Positions 44,701 through 52,067 of a stretch of 64,000 bases of DNA are shown in pieces. The notes beneath the pieces are model-generated. The model was not told the DNA's origin, did no database searches, and saw only the letters and a list, made by a program, of their open reading frames with translations. The stretch is from positions 21,077 to 85,076 of the forward strand of contig CAYMRS010000007.1 in NCBI GenBank assembly GCA_964392915.1. The letters are read 5' to 3'. The position numbers and the translations under genes are program-made. Each line of letters opens with the position of its first letter. Positions within the stretch are counted from its first letter, which is position 1. Source of the DNA: JAAYUK01 sp964392915. Lineage in GTDB: Bacteria > Nitrospirota > Thermodesulfovibrionia > Thermodesulfovibrionales > Dissulfurispiraceae.

Positions 44701-44925
44701 TTCGATTGCGGCAACGGTCAGCGGCTCGATATATGTAGCGTCGGCCATGCCGGGGTCGGTCATAATCGTTGCCGGATTGGAGTTCACCAGAACGACCTTG
44801 TAGCCGAGACTTCTCAGCGCCTTGCACGCCTGCGTTCCCGAATAGTCGAACTCGCACGCCTGTCCGATAATAATGGGGCCCGAACCGATGATTAAAACTT
44901 TCCTGATGTCTTCGCGTCTTGGCAT
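41725..44925 (-). CDS. carB: Carbamoyl-phosphate synthase large subunit
   Basis: A 1066-residue CarB, full length. The two ATP-grasp halves are evident: [33 protein letters not shown] in the first and [33 protein letters not shown] in the second, plus a C-terminal MGS-like allosteric domain (about residue 930 on). It makes carbamoyl phosphate for pyrimidines and arginine. ATG 44925 follows GGGAGG by 4-5 nt. carA is not in the window; carB stands alone, with a long non-coding region upstream. Confidence 0.97.
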   Translation of the reverse strand: [1066 protein letters not shown]

Positions 44926-45131
44926 AGCGCCTCCCATAAAATTAAGTATGGCTTGTCGAAAAAAGCAAATCAGCAAAGTATAGAGCGAATTCAGGGGTAT
45001 TCGTCAAGAAGAATCAGGCGGATGTTCAGTGGTGCTGAATTTCTGACCTTCTCCGGTTGGACATCAGGCTGCGGGCACCGGGCAGGAAATGGGTTTTTTT
45101 CTGGAAATCCTCCGGTGACACGGAAGAATGC
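44926..45131. other. Non-coding region upstream of carB
   Basis: No gene. carB's own promoter is not obvious. A plus-strand frame (44953-45297) covers this and the palindromic element but only translates the repeat and is rejected. Confidence 0.4.
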
Positions 45132-45159
45132 TTGCAAATTTTCTTGCAATGTCTATAAT
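45132..45159 (+). promoter_or_regulatory. Strong sigma-70-like promoter into palindromic element
   Basis: TTGCAA (45132-45137), 16-bp spacer, perfect TATAAT (45154-45159). The predicted transcript start (about 45166) coincides with the first base of the 17-bp palindrome arm. Confidence 0.55.
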
Positions 45160-45165
45160 AATGCT

Positions 45166-45266
45166 AATGAGGCAGTTGAGCCGCCGCGAAGCGGTCGGTT
45201 TCGAACTCCTGGTTCTTCGCCCGAGCGGAGCGAGGGTGACAGGAGTTCCGGCTCAACTGCCTCATT
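45166..45266. repeat. Long nested palindrome (17-bp arms)
   Basis: AATGAGGCAGTTGAGCC (45166-45182) is exactly complementary to 45250-45266. Inside are CCGC-GAA-GCGG (45184-45194), AACTCCTG (45204-45211) pairing with CAGGAGTT (45240-45247), and a central CCCGAGCGGAGCGAGGG (45220-45236). The folded RNA would be a multi-helix structure. It could be a structured RNA, a leader, or a MITE-like palindromic repeat; the GAGCGGAGCGAG core resembles dispersed repeats common in some phyla. Confidence 0.7.
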
Positions 45267-45294
45267 CTTCCCCGAGCGGAGCGAGGGGAAGAAT
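45264..45294. repeat. Second hairpin with the same 17-nt core
   Basis: ATTCTTCCCC and GGGGAAGAAT are perfect 10-bp arms around GAGCGGAGCGA; it shares CCCGAGCGGAGCGAGGG (45271-45287) with the first element. It is followed by TAATAA, not a T tract, so it is not a canonical terminator. Confidence 0.65.
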
Positions 45295-45420
45295 TAATAA
45301 CTATCATTTCGGGAGACTTTCATCAGGACCTTTTATTCAGAATAAAGCAGGAGATCACGTTCCTTCGGCAGCAGCTTTCGTTATCGATTGCCGATAAAAC
45401 AAAAAAAGGAGAGAAAATAC

Positions 45421-45657
45421 CTGCTGAAGAATCTTTCGATCAAGGCAAGGATGCTGGCCGGGTTCAGTGTCGTACTTCTGCTTTGCGTAACGATCTCGCT
45501 GTCGTCGGTCTCCGAGACCATCAGTTCCGACATCCAGAACATCGCTGAGGGATCCAAAGAGGTATCATCGGGCGGCGAGCAGATTGCCCGGTCGTCATCC
45601 GATCTTGCCCGGCTGGCGACGGAACTGCAGACAGTGGTGGGGAAATTCAAGGTGTAG
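45421..45657 (+). pseudogene. Internally deleted methyl-accepting chemotaxis protein
   Basis: About 78 residues join an MCP N-terminus (LLKNLSIKARMLAGFSVVLLLCVTI, cytoplasmic tail and first membrane helix) directly to an MCP C-terminus (SSDIQNIAEGSKEVSSGGEQIARSSSDLARLATELQTVVGKFKV). The sensor domain, second helix, HAMP and most of the signalling hairpin are missing; junction near 45500-45510. The expected ATG is replaced by CTG 45421 (AAGGAG about 9 nt upstream); TTG 45388 is another possible start. An in-frame deletion keeps the frame open, so a mini-protein might still be made. It precedes the hybrid kinase by 23 nt. Confidence 0.7.
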
Positions 45658-45680
45658 CGCTTTCGCCCGACACATAATTT

Positions 45681-48257
45681 ATGCGAATAAGCCTGAATAT
45701 CAAGTTTGCGCTTGCGACTACCGCACTGTTTCTTCTGTGCGCAGTCGGGGCTGCGTGGCATACGAGCGCGAAGATCGAGGAACTGCTCCTGCACTACATC
45801 GAGCTGGATCACTCCTCGCAGGCCGAACATATTGCAGCGAACCTCGACCGTCAGTTGCTGCTGCACCGGCAGGCGCTCATAAACAAGTCATCGCATGTCG
45901 GCCGCTGGCATGTGCAGGATCCCCGCGCGGCGCATGCCTTGCTTCACGAAAGCGCCGCGCTCAAAACGCTCTTCCCCGGCGGCGTGTACCTTTTTGCTCC
46001 GGACGGAACCCTTGTGGCAGAATCTCCCTTCGAGCCCGGGCGGACGATGCAAAACTACGCGTTCAGGGATTATTTCAGGGACACGCTCAGGCGCGGGGAG
46101 TCGGTCATCTCCTCCCCCTTCATGTCCCTGGACGGCAGAAGCCGTCCGCTTATTATAATAACCGCACCTGTCTTCGCGAAAAACGGAGACCTGACGGCGA
46201 TGCTCGGCGGCGCCATTGATCTGAAAGCGGACAGTCTCTTCTCAATCATCAGCGATACGAAGCTACCGAACAGAGGGTACTTTTCCCTTCTCGCCGACGA
46301 CGGAACAGTCATCACGCATGGGGACGCGTCACAGATTATGACAAAAATGGATGCCTCGCTTTTCGCCGCGCTCAGCGCGAATGCCTCGGCTGACAAAAGC
46401 GTCACGATATCCCGTAAAAACCATCTGGGCATGGAGGTTATATCGACCGTAAGGCGGCTGCAGTCAACGGGCTGGATTCTGACGGTGAATTCTGAGAAGG
46501 ATGCCGTGTATGAACCGGTTCACCGGACCAGGCAGGCGTTTCTGGCAGTCGTCGCCATAGGCAGCCCGCTGATGGTTTTCCTGCTCATAGCGCTGTCGTA
46601 CATACTTACCGCCCCCCTGCGCTCAATGACCCGTCAGGTGCGGAGAATTCAGGACGCCGCGGACGATTCACAGCGGGTTTCAATCAGCTCCCGCGACGAG
46701 GTGACGGACCTTGCCGCCGCGACGAACGCCATGCTCAATACCATCGCGGAGTCGCAGCGTCTCATCCGGGAGAAAGAGCAGTTATTTCTCACCTGGTTCG
46801 GCAGATCAAAAGACGCGATCGTCCTGCTGAACGAGCGGTGGCAGGTTCTCGATCTCAATGAAGCCGGACGCCTGCAGTTCGGAATGCCGAAACACGACAG
46901 CCTCGGTTTTGCAGACATGGTTCCTGATTCCTTTCATGCGATTCAGAAGGCAATGAGCATGCAGGGTTATCTGAAAGACCTTGAACTGCAGGTACATCAT
47001 GGCGACGGCTCTTCGTCGATTACCATATTTTCCTGCGAGATCGTTCAGGAGCAGGATGCAATTCCCCTGAAGTATATGGGTATTTTCAGGGATATCACTG
47101 ACAAGGTGAAGCTGACGCAGCAACTCCAGCACGCGCAGAAGATGGAAGCAGTCGGCCGGATAGCCGGCGGCGTCGCGCACGATTTCAACAACCTGCTCTG
47201 CGCCATGGTCGGATTCTGCTCGCTCGCGAAAATGAAAATAGCTGACAATGATCCGGCCTGGGCGTATCTCACCAAAATCGAGGCCTTGACGGATCGGGGG
47301 GCGAGCCTCACGAAAAACCTTCTGCTCTTCAGCAGGAGACAGCCGCCGGTCGTCAGGCCGATCAGCGTGAATCAGACGCTCGGTACCCTGAGCGGCTTTC
47401 TGCACAGGGTTATCGGCGAGGACATCCGGCTGGAGATCCATCTTGCCGACACTGACATCGCTGTTTCAGCCGACGCAGGCCAGATCGAACAGGTGCTGAT
47501 GAATCTCGCGACCAATGCGCGCGACGCCATGCCCGGCGGCGGCAGACTTACGATCAGTGTCTCTCCGTTTCATATAGACCATGATTTCATTCGCGCGCAC
47601 GGCTATGGCGAATCGGGGATGTATGCCGCCCTATCCGTGGAAGACACCGGCGCGGGCATGGATGACAAAACCAGAGAGAAGATATTCGAGCCGTTCTTTA
47701 CGACAAAGGAAACAGGAAAGGGAACCGGCCTCGGCATGGCGATTGCGTACGGCATCGTGAAGCAGCACAGGGGATTTATCAACGTCTACAGTGAAGTGGG
47801 CAAAGGCACGACATTCAGAATCCTTCTGCCCGCAGCGGCTCAGCAGGAAGCCCGCAGCACAGAGGCGGCGGACATTCCTTATGAGCGCGGCACTGAATGG
47901 ATACTCCTGGCGGAAGATGACGCGACACTCAGGGAGGTGATGCGAACAGTCCTGACAGAGCATGGATACTATGTCATTGAGGCTGCCGACGGCCGTCAGG
48001 CAGTCGATATTTTTGAGCAGAACAGGGACAGAATACATCTTGTTCTCATAGATGTCATCATGCCGGAGATGAGCGGCAGGGAAGCCTCCGACAAGATCAG
48101 GAAAATGAAGCCTGATGTGAAAGTATTGTTTATCAGCGGATACACGGCCGATCATCTCAGTGCCAAAGGCATCCTTGAAGAGGAAATGCACTATGTCTCG
48201 AAACCGATATCCCCCAGGAAGCTTCTGCGGAAGATTCGGGAAGTCCTCTCCGCCTGA
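45681..48257 (+). CDS. Cache-HAMP-PAS hybrid histidine kinase with receiver
   Basis: An 858-residue membrane sensor. Helix 1 at about residues 8-26; periplasmic dCache-like domain to about 275 (YLFAPDGTLVAESPFEPGRTMQNYAFRDYF); helix 2 about 285-307 then HAMP; PAS about 370-480; HisKA with GRIAGGVAHDFNNLL (His about 500); ATPase with ATNARDAMPGGG and EPFFTTKETGKGTGLGMAI; C-terminal receiver with phospho-Asp about 791 (VLIDVIMPEMSG). No Shine-Dalgarno; it probably depends on coupling to the preceding MCP remnant. The ligand is unknown. Its receiver resembles the one in the remnant at 18689-19297. Confidence 0.93.
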   Translation: MRISLNIKFALATTALFLLCAVGAAWHTSAKIEELLLHYIELDHSSQAEHIAANLDRQLLLHRQALINKSSHVGRWHVQDPRAAHALLHESAALKTLFPGGVYLFAPDGTLVAESPFEPGRTMQNYAFRDYFRDTLRRGESVISSPFMSLDGRSRPLIIITAPVFAKNGDLTAMLGGAIDLKADSLFSIISDTKLPNRGYFSLLADDGTVITHGDASQIMTKMDASLFAALSANASADKSVTISRKNHLGMEVISTVRRLQSTGWILTVNSEKDAVYEPVHRTRQAFLAVVAIGSPLMVFLLIALSYILTAPLRSMTRQVRRIQDAADDSQRVSISSRDEVTDLAAATNAMLNTIAESQRLIREKEQLFLTWFGRSKDAIVLLNERWQVLDLNEAGRLQFGMPKHDSLGFADMVPDSFHAIQKAMSMQGYLKDLELQVHHGDGSSSITIFSCEIVQEQDAIPLKYMGIFRDITDKVKLTQQLQHAQKMEAVGRIAGGVAHDFNNLLCAMVGFCSLAKMKIADNDPAWAYLTKIEALTDRGASLTKNLLLFSRRQPPVVRPISVNQTLGTLSGFLHRVIGEDIRLEIHLADTDIAVSADAGQIEQVLMNLATNARDAMPGGGRLTISVSPFHIDHDFIRAHGYGESGMYAALSVEDTGAGMDDKTREKIFEPFFTTKETGKGTGLGMAIAYGIVKQHRGFINVYSEVGKGTTFRILLPAAAQQEARSTEAADIPYERGTEWILLAEDDATLREVMRTVLTEHGYYVIEAADGRQAVDIFEQNRDRIHLVLIDVIMPEMSGREASDKIRKMKPDVKVLFISGYTADHLSAKGILEEEMHYVSKPISPRKLLRKIREVLSA

Positions 48258-48338
48258 GCGGAACCGTGCGTCCTGCCTCGCCCAATGACAATTTTCGGTT
48301 CATGAACTGACGGATACGGCGGGCTTCTTCTCTCAGCG

Positions 48339-48899
48339 TTACTGAAACAGTCTCTGACACTCCTCAATAATCGCGGAGAGTTCTTCCTGAGTGATATTTT
48401 CGACGATGATGCTGCCGGAAGAATCGCGCTGCAGCGCGGCTATCCCCGGAAACTGTTTTTCCAGAAGCCTGATCTCGACGGCCTGCTTTCTCGCGGTGTC
48501 AAGGAGGCGGCGGTTCTCGGCTTCAAGATCGTACTTGTCTATTGCCGCCCGAACAGACAGGACAAGTTCCGTATTGTCCCAGGGCTTTCTGAAAAAGCGC
48601 CAGATTTCTCCGTGATTGATCGCCTTCATCGCCGCATCAAGACCGGCATGCCCCGCCAGCATCATCCGTATGATGTGGGGGTATTGCCGCTTTACCATGG
48701 TGAGCAGCTCTGCGCCGGTCGTGCCGGGCATGCGCTCATCGGAAATGATGACCTTCACCGGAAAGCTTTTCAGAATCGCAAGCGCCTCATCGGCGCCCGA
48801 TGCAGTGAGCACCTCGAAGGGTTCATCGAGAAAGACCCGCTTCAGCGACTGCAGGACCCCCGGCTCGTCGTCAACCGCCAGGATGCGGTTGCCGCTCAT
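48339..48899 (-). CDS. Response regulator, RpfG-type receiver without effector domain
   Basis: A 186-residue protein: receiver (ILAVDDEPGVLQSLKRVF; phospho-Asp in VIISDERMPGTTG; RKPWDN Lys) followed by about 60 helical residues with no known output domain. AGAGG stands 4-5 nt before ATG 48899. It is the last of the eight-gene signalling block, 100 bp after the HD-GYP gene. The KPW motif is shared with the three other stand-alone receivers here. Confidence 0.88.
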   Translation of the reverse strand: MSGNRILAVDDEPGVLQSLKRVFLDEPFEVLTASGADEALAILKSFPVKVIISDERMPGTTGAELLTMVKRQYPHIIRMMLAGHAGLDAAMKAINHGEIWRFFRKPWDNTELVLSVRAAIDKYDLEAENRRLLDTARKQAVEIRLLEKQFPGIAALQRDSSGSIIVENITQEELSAIIEECQRLFQ

Positions 48900-48999
48900 A
48901 CGCCTCTTTCGCTAACGGCTTCGGCCCGAAAGAGAACGAACCGCCCGGCCGCCGCCTTCAGTGGCGCAAGCTGCTGAAGCTCGGCATTATTTTTCACCG

Positions 49000-50325
49000 T
49001 CACGTCTTCACCTTCATCGCCACAAGAATCCCCGTCTTCAGCGGATCGACAGCATGGTAGCGCTGCAGCACCCCGATCGTCTTGGCTGTCAGCACAACGC
49101 CCTTGCTCAGAAGAAGCAGGCCTGTTCCGCTCCTGATGTCGCGGATTACGGTCATTCCTTCTTCAAGCCGATCACAGGGCAATTCCGCCTCGATGGTCTC
49201 CTCCTGAGACTCGACTTTCATATAGACCGATCGGACCGACGCGGCAAGCGCTTCATACAGGTCAGGGTCGAGCTGAACCCTCAGCATGCCCGTTATCTTG
49301 CCGAGCATGCCGTCAATCGCCCGCTCGTCCTGCGCGGTCCGGTGCATCATCCAGTCGCACTTGTCGGCCATGGCGATAATCCGCGCGCCGAGCGGAATGG
49401 CTTCGCCGGCAAGCCTGTCAGGAAAGCCGGTTCCGTTATACAGCTCATGATGGTGGCGGATGCAGAGCCCGACGTCCCGGAATTCCTCCACAGCCGTCAC
49501 GATAGCCTGCCCTCTTACGGGATGCTGAAAAAACTCGCGCACATCGTCCTGCGACATGTCCTTCGGATTTTTCAGCAGCGCCATATCGGGAGTCCTGAGC
49601 GCCCCGATGTCATGCAGCTGCGCCGCGACCTTCACCATTTCTGCGGGTTTGCGTTCAAGCTTCATCACCTTCACCATTTCCCCGACAAGTGCGGCCACCT
49701 GCCGGGAATGCCTGAAGAGCAGCGTGTCGCGGAGTTCGATAATGCCGAGAAATGCCGTGATCATTTCCCGGAATGTCTTTTGCTGCCTCTCCGTCAGCAG
49801 CTGCAGTTCCTTGTTGCGTTTCGTCAGATCGATTGTCTGCTGCTGCACGTACAACTCAAGCTCGGAACCCCACTTTTTGAGCTCATCGTTCTGCTGTATC
49901 GTCAGCGCGGTCAGACGCCGGTTTTCGGCGGCGAGACAGTAGCGATCAAGCGCATCATGCACTGCATGCACAAGATCTTCGTCGTTCCACGGCTTTGTGA
50001 TATAGCGGAAGGCTCCGCCCTTGTTGATCGCATCCATTGCCGCCGAGACATCCGCATATCCGGTCAGAATCATGCGAACAGCGTCAGGCTGTATTTCGCA
50101 CGATTTTGCCAGAAACTCAGCGCCGATCATGCCCGGCATCTTCTGGTCCGAGACAATGACCGCAACGGGATGCTCTTTCAGGACTTCCAGCCCCGCCTGC
50201 CCTGAGCCTGCGGTCAGAATCGTGAAGGACTCATCGAGAAACAGCCTCGTCAGCGACTTGAGCACATTCTCCTCGTCGTCGACAAACAGAACCGCAAACT
50301 TGTCGGCATTCAATTCACTTGTCAC
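49000..50325 (-). CDS. Receiver-HD-GYP protein with altered GYP motif
   Basis: About 441 residues: receiver (VLFVDDEENVLKSL, Asp in VIVSDQKMPGMIG, ITKPWND), coiled linker (about 120-180), HD-GYP domain and a C-terminal extension of about 100 residues. HD is present (AQLHDIG), as are FRHS, QHP and HHH metal-ligand positions, but the Lys of HDxGK is absent (HDIGALRTP) and DGxGYP reads NGTGFP. Cyclic-di-GMP phosphodiesterase activity is therefore uncertain. GTG 50325 is used (GGGAGG just upstream), overlapping the upstream gene by 11 nt; TTG 50346 is an alternative. Confidence 0.88.
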   Translation of the reverse strand: MTSELNADKFAVLFVDDEENVLKSLTRLFLDESFTILTAGSGQAGLEVLKEHPVAVIVSDQKMPGMIGAEFLAKSCEIQPDAVRMILTGYADVSAAMDAINKGGAFRYITKPWNDEDLVHAVHDALDRYCLAAENRRLTALTIQQNDELKKWGSELELYVQQQTIDLTKRNKELQLLTERQQKTFREMITAFLGIIELRDTLLFRHSRQVAALVGEMVKVMKLERKPAEMVKVAAQLHDIGALRTPDMALLKNPKDMSQDDVREFFQHPVRGQAIVTAVEEFRDVGLCIRHHHELYNGTGFPDRLAGEAIPLGARIIAMADKCDWMMHRTAQDERAIDGMLGKITGMLRVQLDPDLYEALAASVRSVYMKVESQEETIEAELPCDRLEEGMTVIRDIRSGTGLLLLSKGVVLTAKTIGVLQRYHAVDPLKTGILVAMKVKT

Positions 50326-51268
50326 ACGATCCTCCCATCCAGGCAATAAAATAATCGGCCAGTTCCGGATCGAACCATGCCGAGCGGCCTTCGCAAATAA
50401 TGTTCATGGCATCCTTTTTCTGCATCGCCGTCCGGTAAGGCCGGTCGGTCGTAACGGCATCATAGACGTCGGCAATCGCAAGAATTCTCGCGCCCAGCGG
50501 GATTGCCCCGCCCGAAATACCATGCGGATATCCGCTGCCGTCGTATTTCTCGTGATGGTGAAGAATGGCGTTCACCACAACATCAGGGAGGGCGGCCTTT
50601 CTGGCTACGTCGGCTCCCCATTCACTGTGTTTGCGCACGACAAGCATCATCTCCTCGGTCAGCCGGCCAGGATAGTTCAGAATCTCTTCCGGCACGCCGA
50701 TCTTTCCGCAGTCATGCAGCCAGCTCGCATATTTGATATTCTTCAGCTCTTCTCCTGCAAGCCCTGCAGCGGCGGCTATCGCAAGGGCATACTGCGCCAC
50801 ATTTTCACAATGTCCGCGCGTATAATGGTCCTTGAGCTCAATGGTCTGCGCCAGGGAAAGAAGCTTGGCTTCATCGGCGGATTTGAGGGCAGACACAATG
50901 CCGTGTTCACGCACCCCTTCGAGAACGGTCTTTCGCAGGTATTCATTGTCCCACGGCTTGGTCAGGAAGCGGAAGACGCCGCCGCGGTTGATCGCATCCA
51001 TCGCCGCCTGCATATCCGCGTAGCCGGTCATGAGAATGCGGGTCGTGTCGGGAGCAAGCAGCCTGGCCTGCTCAAGGAACTGAATGCCGTTCATGCCCGG
51101 CATCATGTTGTCCGATACGATCACCGCAACCTCGCACCCCCGCAAAACAGCCAGGCCCTCGGCGCCGCTGCCCGCCGTCACCACCTCGACCTGCTCCTCC
51201 AGAAAAATCCGGCGTACAGCGGAAAGCACCCCCGGCTCATCGTCGACAAACAGCACCACCGGCGTCAC
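50315..51268 (-). CDS. Receiver-HD-GYP cyclic-di-GMP phosphodiesterase (RpfG-like)
   Basis: A 317-residue response regulator: receiver (VLFVDDEPGVLSAVRRIF, Asp in VIVSDNMMPGMNG, LTKPWDN) and a canonical HD-GYP domain with GHCENV, WLHDCGKIGVP, KHSEWG, HHHEKYDGSGYP and ADVYDAVTTDRPYR. All catalytic motifs are intact, so c-di-GMP hydrolysis is expected. GTG start overlaps the upstream stop (GTGA). It is the clearest enzymatic output of the signalling operon. Confidence 0.94.
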   Translation of the reverse strand: MTPVVLFVDDEPGVLSAVRRIFLEEQVEVVTAGSGAEGLAVLRGCEVAVIVSDNMMPGMNGIQFLEQARLLAPDTTRILMTGYADMQAAMDAINRGGVFRFLTKPWDNEYLRKTVLEGVREHGIVSALKSADEAKLLSLAQTIELKDHYTRGHCENVAQYALAIAAAAGLAGEELKNIKYASWLHDCGKIGVPEEILNYPGRLTEEMMLVVRKHSEWGADVARKAALPDVVVNAILHHHEKYDGSGYPHGISGGAIPLGARILAIADVYDAVTTDRPYRTAMQKKDAMNIICEGRSAWFDPELADYFIAWMGGSCDK

Positions 51269-52062
51269 AGCGTTTCGTCCTCAGGGATAAAGACCAGAAT
51301 GAATCCGTCCTGCTCATGTGCGCCGAGCAGCCTCGAACCGATGAGCCGCCCCGGAACATTCTTGATCGTTACACGGTCAAATGCCAGCCCCCCCTGCCGG
51401 ATCCGATCAAGCAGCGGCAGCACCCCCGGCATGAAACCGGTTACGTTCTGCCCGAGCTGGCTGTAATCCCACCCCGTGAGGCGAAACCACTCCTCATTCG
51501 CCTGCACCACCGCCCCCTCGCTGTCCAGCCCGAGCACGCCGACCGGAATAGCGTCGATAATATTCTGAAAGCTCCGGAGCATCTGGCCGCGCTGCTCAAG
51601 GCTGCTCGTCCGCTCCGCCAGCAGACGGTTCAGCTCCGCATTCTTGCGGGTCAGCTCATCGCTCAGCTCGCGGTTGCTCTTCGCAAGGAAATAACGTTCA
51701 ATCGCATGGCCGATTGTTATCCTGATTTCGTCGTCGTTCCACGGCTTCGGGATAAATTTGTAAATCTGGCCATCATTGATTGCCGAGACGATAGCCGCGG
51801 TGTCCGCATAGCCGGACAGAACTATCCTCACCGTATCCGGCCACTTTTTGTTCACCTCCCGAAGGAATTCGACGCCGTTCATTGCCGGCATCCGGTAGTC
51901 GGAAATAATAATCTGGGCATGTTCACGCTCCTGCAGCGCAAGGCCGTCCGCTCCGGAGTTCGCCGTCAGAACTTCATACTCATCATCAAGGAACAGGCGC
52001 CTTAGCGCATTCAGCACATTCTGCTCGTCGTCAACACAGAGAATCTTGATCGGTTCATCCAT
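51265..52062 (-). CDS. Receiver-PAS response regulator
   Basis: A 265-residue protein: receiver (ILCVDDEQNVLNALRRLF, Asp in IIISDYRMPAMNG, IPKPWND), helical linker with a coiled coil (LSDELTRKNAELNRLLAERTSS) and a C-terminal PAS domain (IIDAIPVGVLGLDSEGAVVQANEEWFRLTGW). It has no catalytic domain. It may relay or gate signals by protein-protein contact. ATG 52062 has GGAGGGG 8 nt upstream; 5 nt separate it from the kinase upstream. Confidence 0.9.
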   Translation of the reverse strand: MDEPIKILCVDDEQNVLNALRRLFLDDEYEVLTANSGADGLALQEREHAQIIISDYRMPAMNGVEFLREVNKKWPDTVRIVLSGYADTAAIVSAINDGQIYKFIPKPWNDDEIRITIGHAIERYFLAKSNRELSDELTRKNAELNRLLAERTSSLEQRGQMLRSFQNIIDAIPVGVLGLDSEGAVVQANEEWFRLTGWDYSQLGQNVTGFMPGVLPLLDRIRQGGLAFDRVTIKNVPGRLIGSRLLGAHEQDGFILVFIPEDETL

Positions 52063-52067
52063 GTTTT

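Noticed and set aside
45264..45294. Hairpin read as the carB-side or MCP-side terminator
   Set aside because: Neither strand has a T tract after the stem, and no gene ends beside it.
44953..45297. Plus-strand 114-residue ORF with PERSEG repeats
   Set aside because: It merely translates the palindromic CCCGAGCGGAGCGAGGG elements; no ribosome site and a known pattern of spurious ORFs.
48961..51466. Long plus-strand ORFs (414 and 481 residues) antisense to the HD-GYP genes
   Set aside because: Complements of clear receiver/HD-GYP genes; composition typical of shadow frames.
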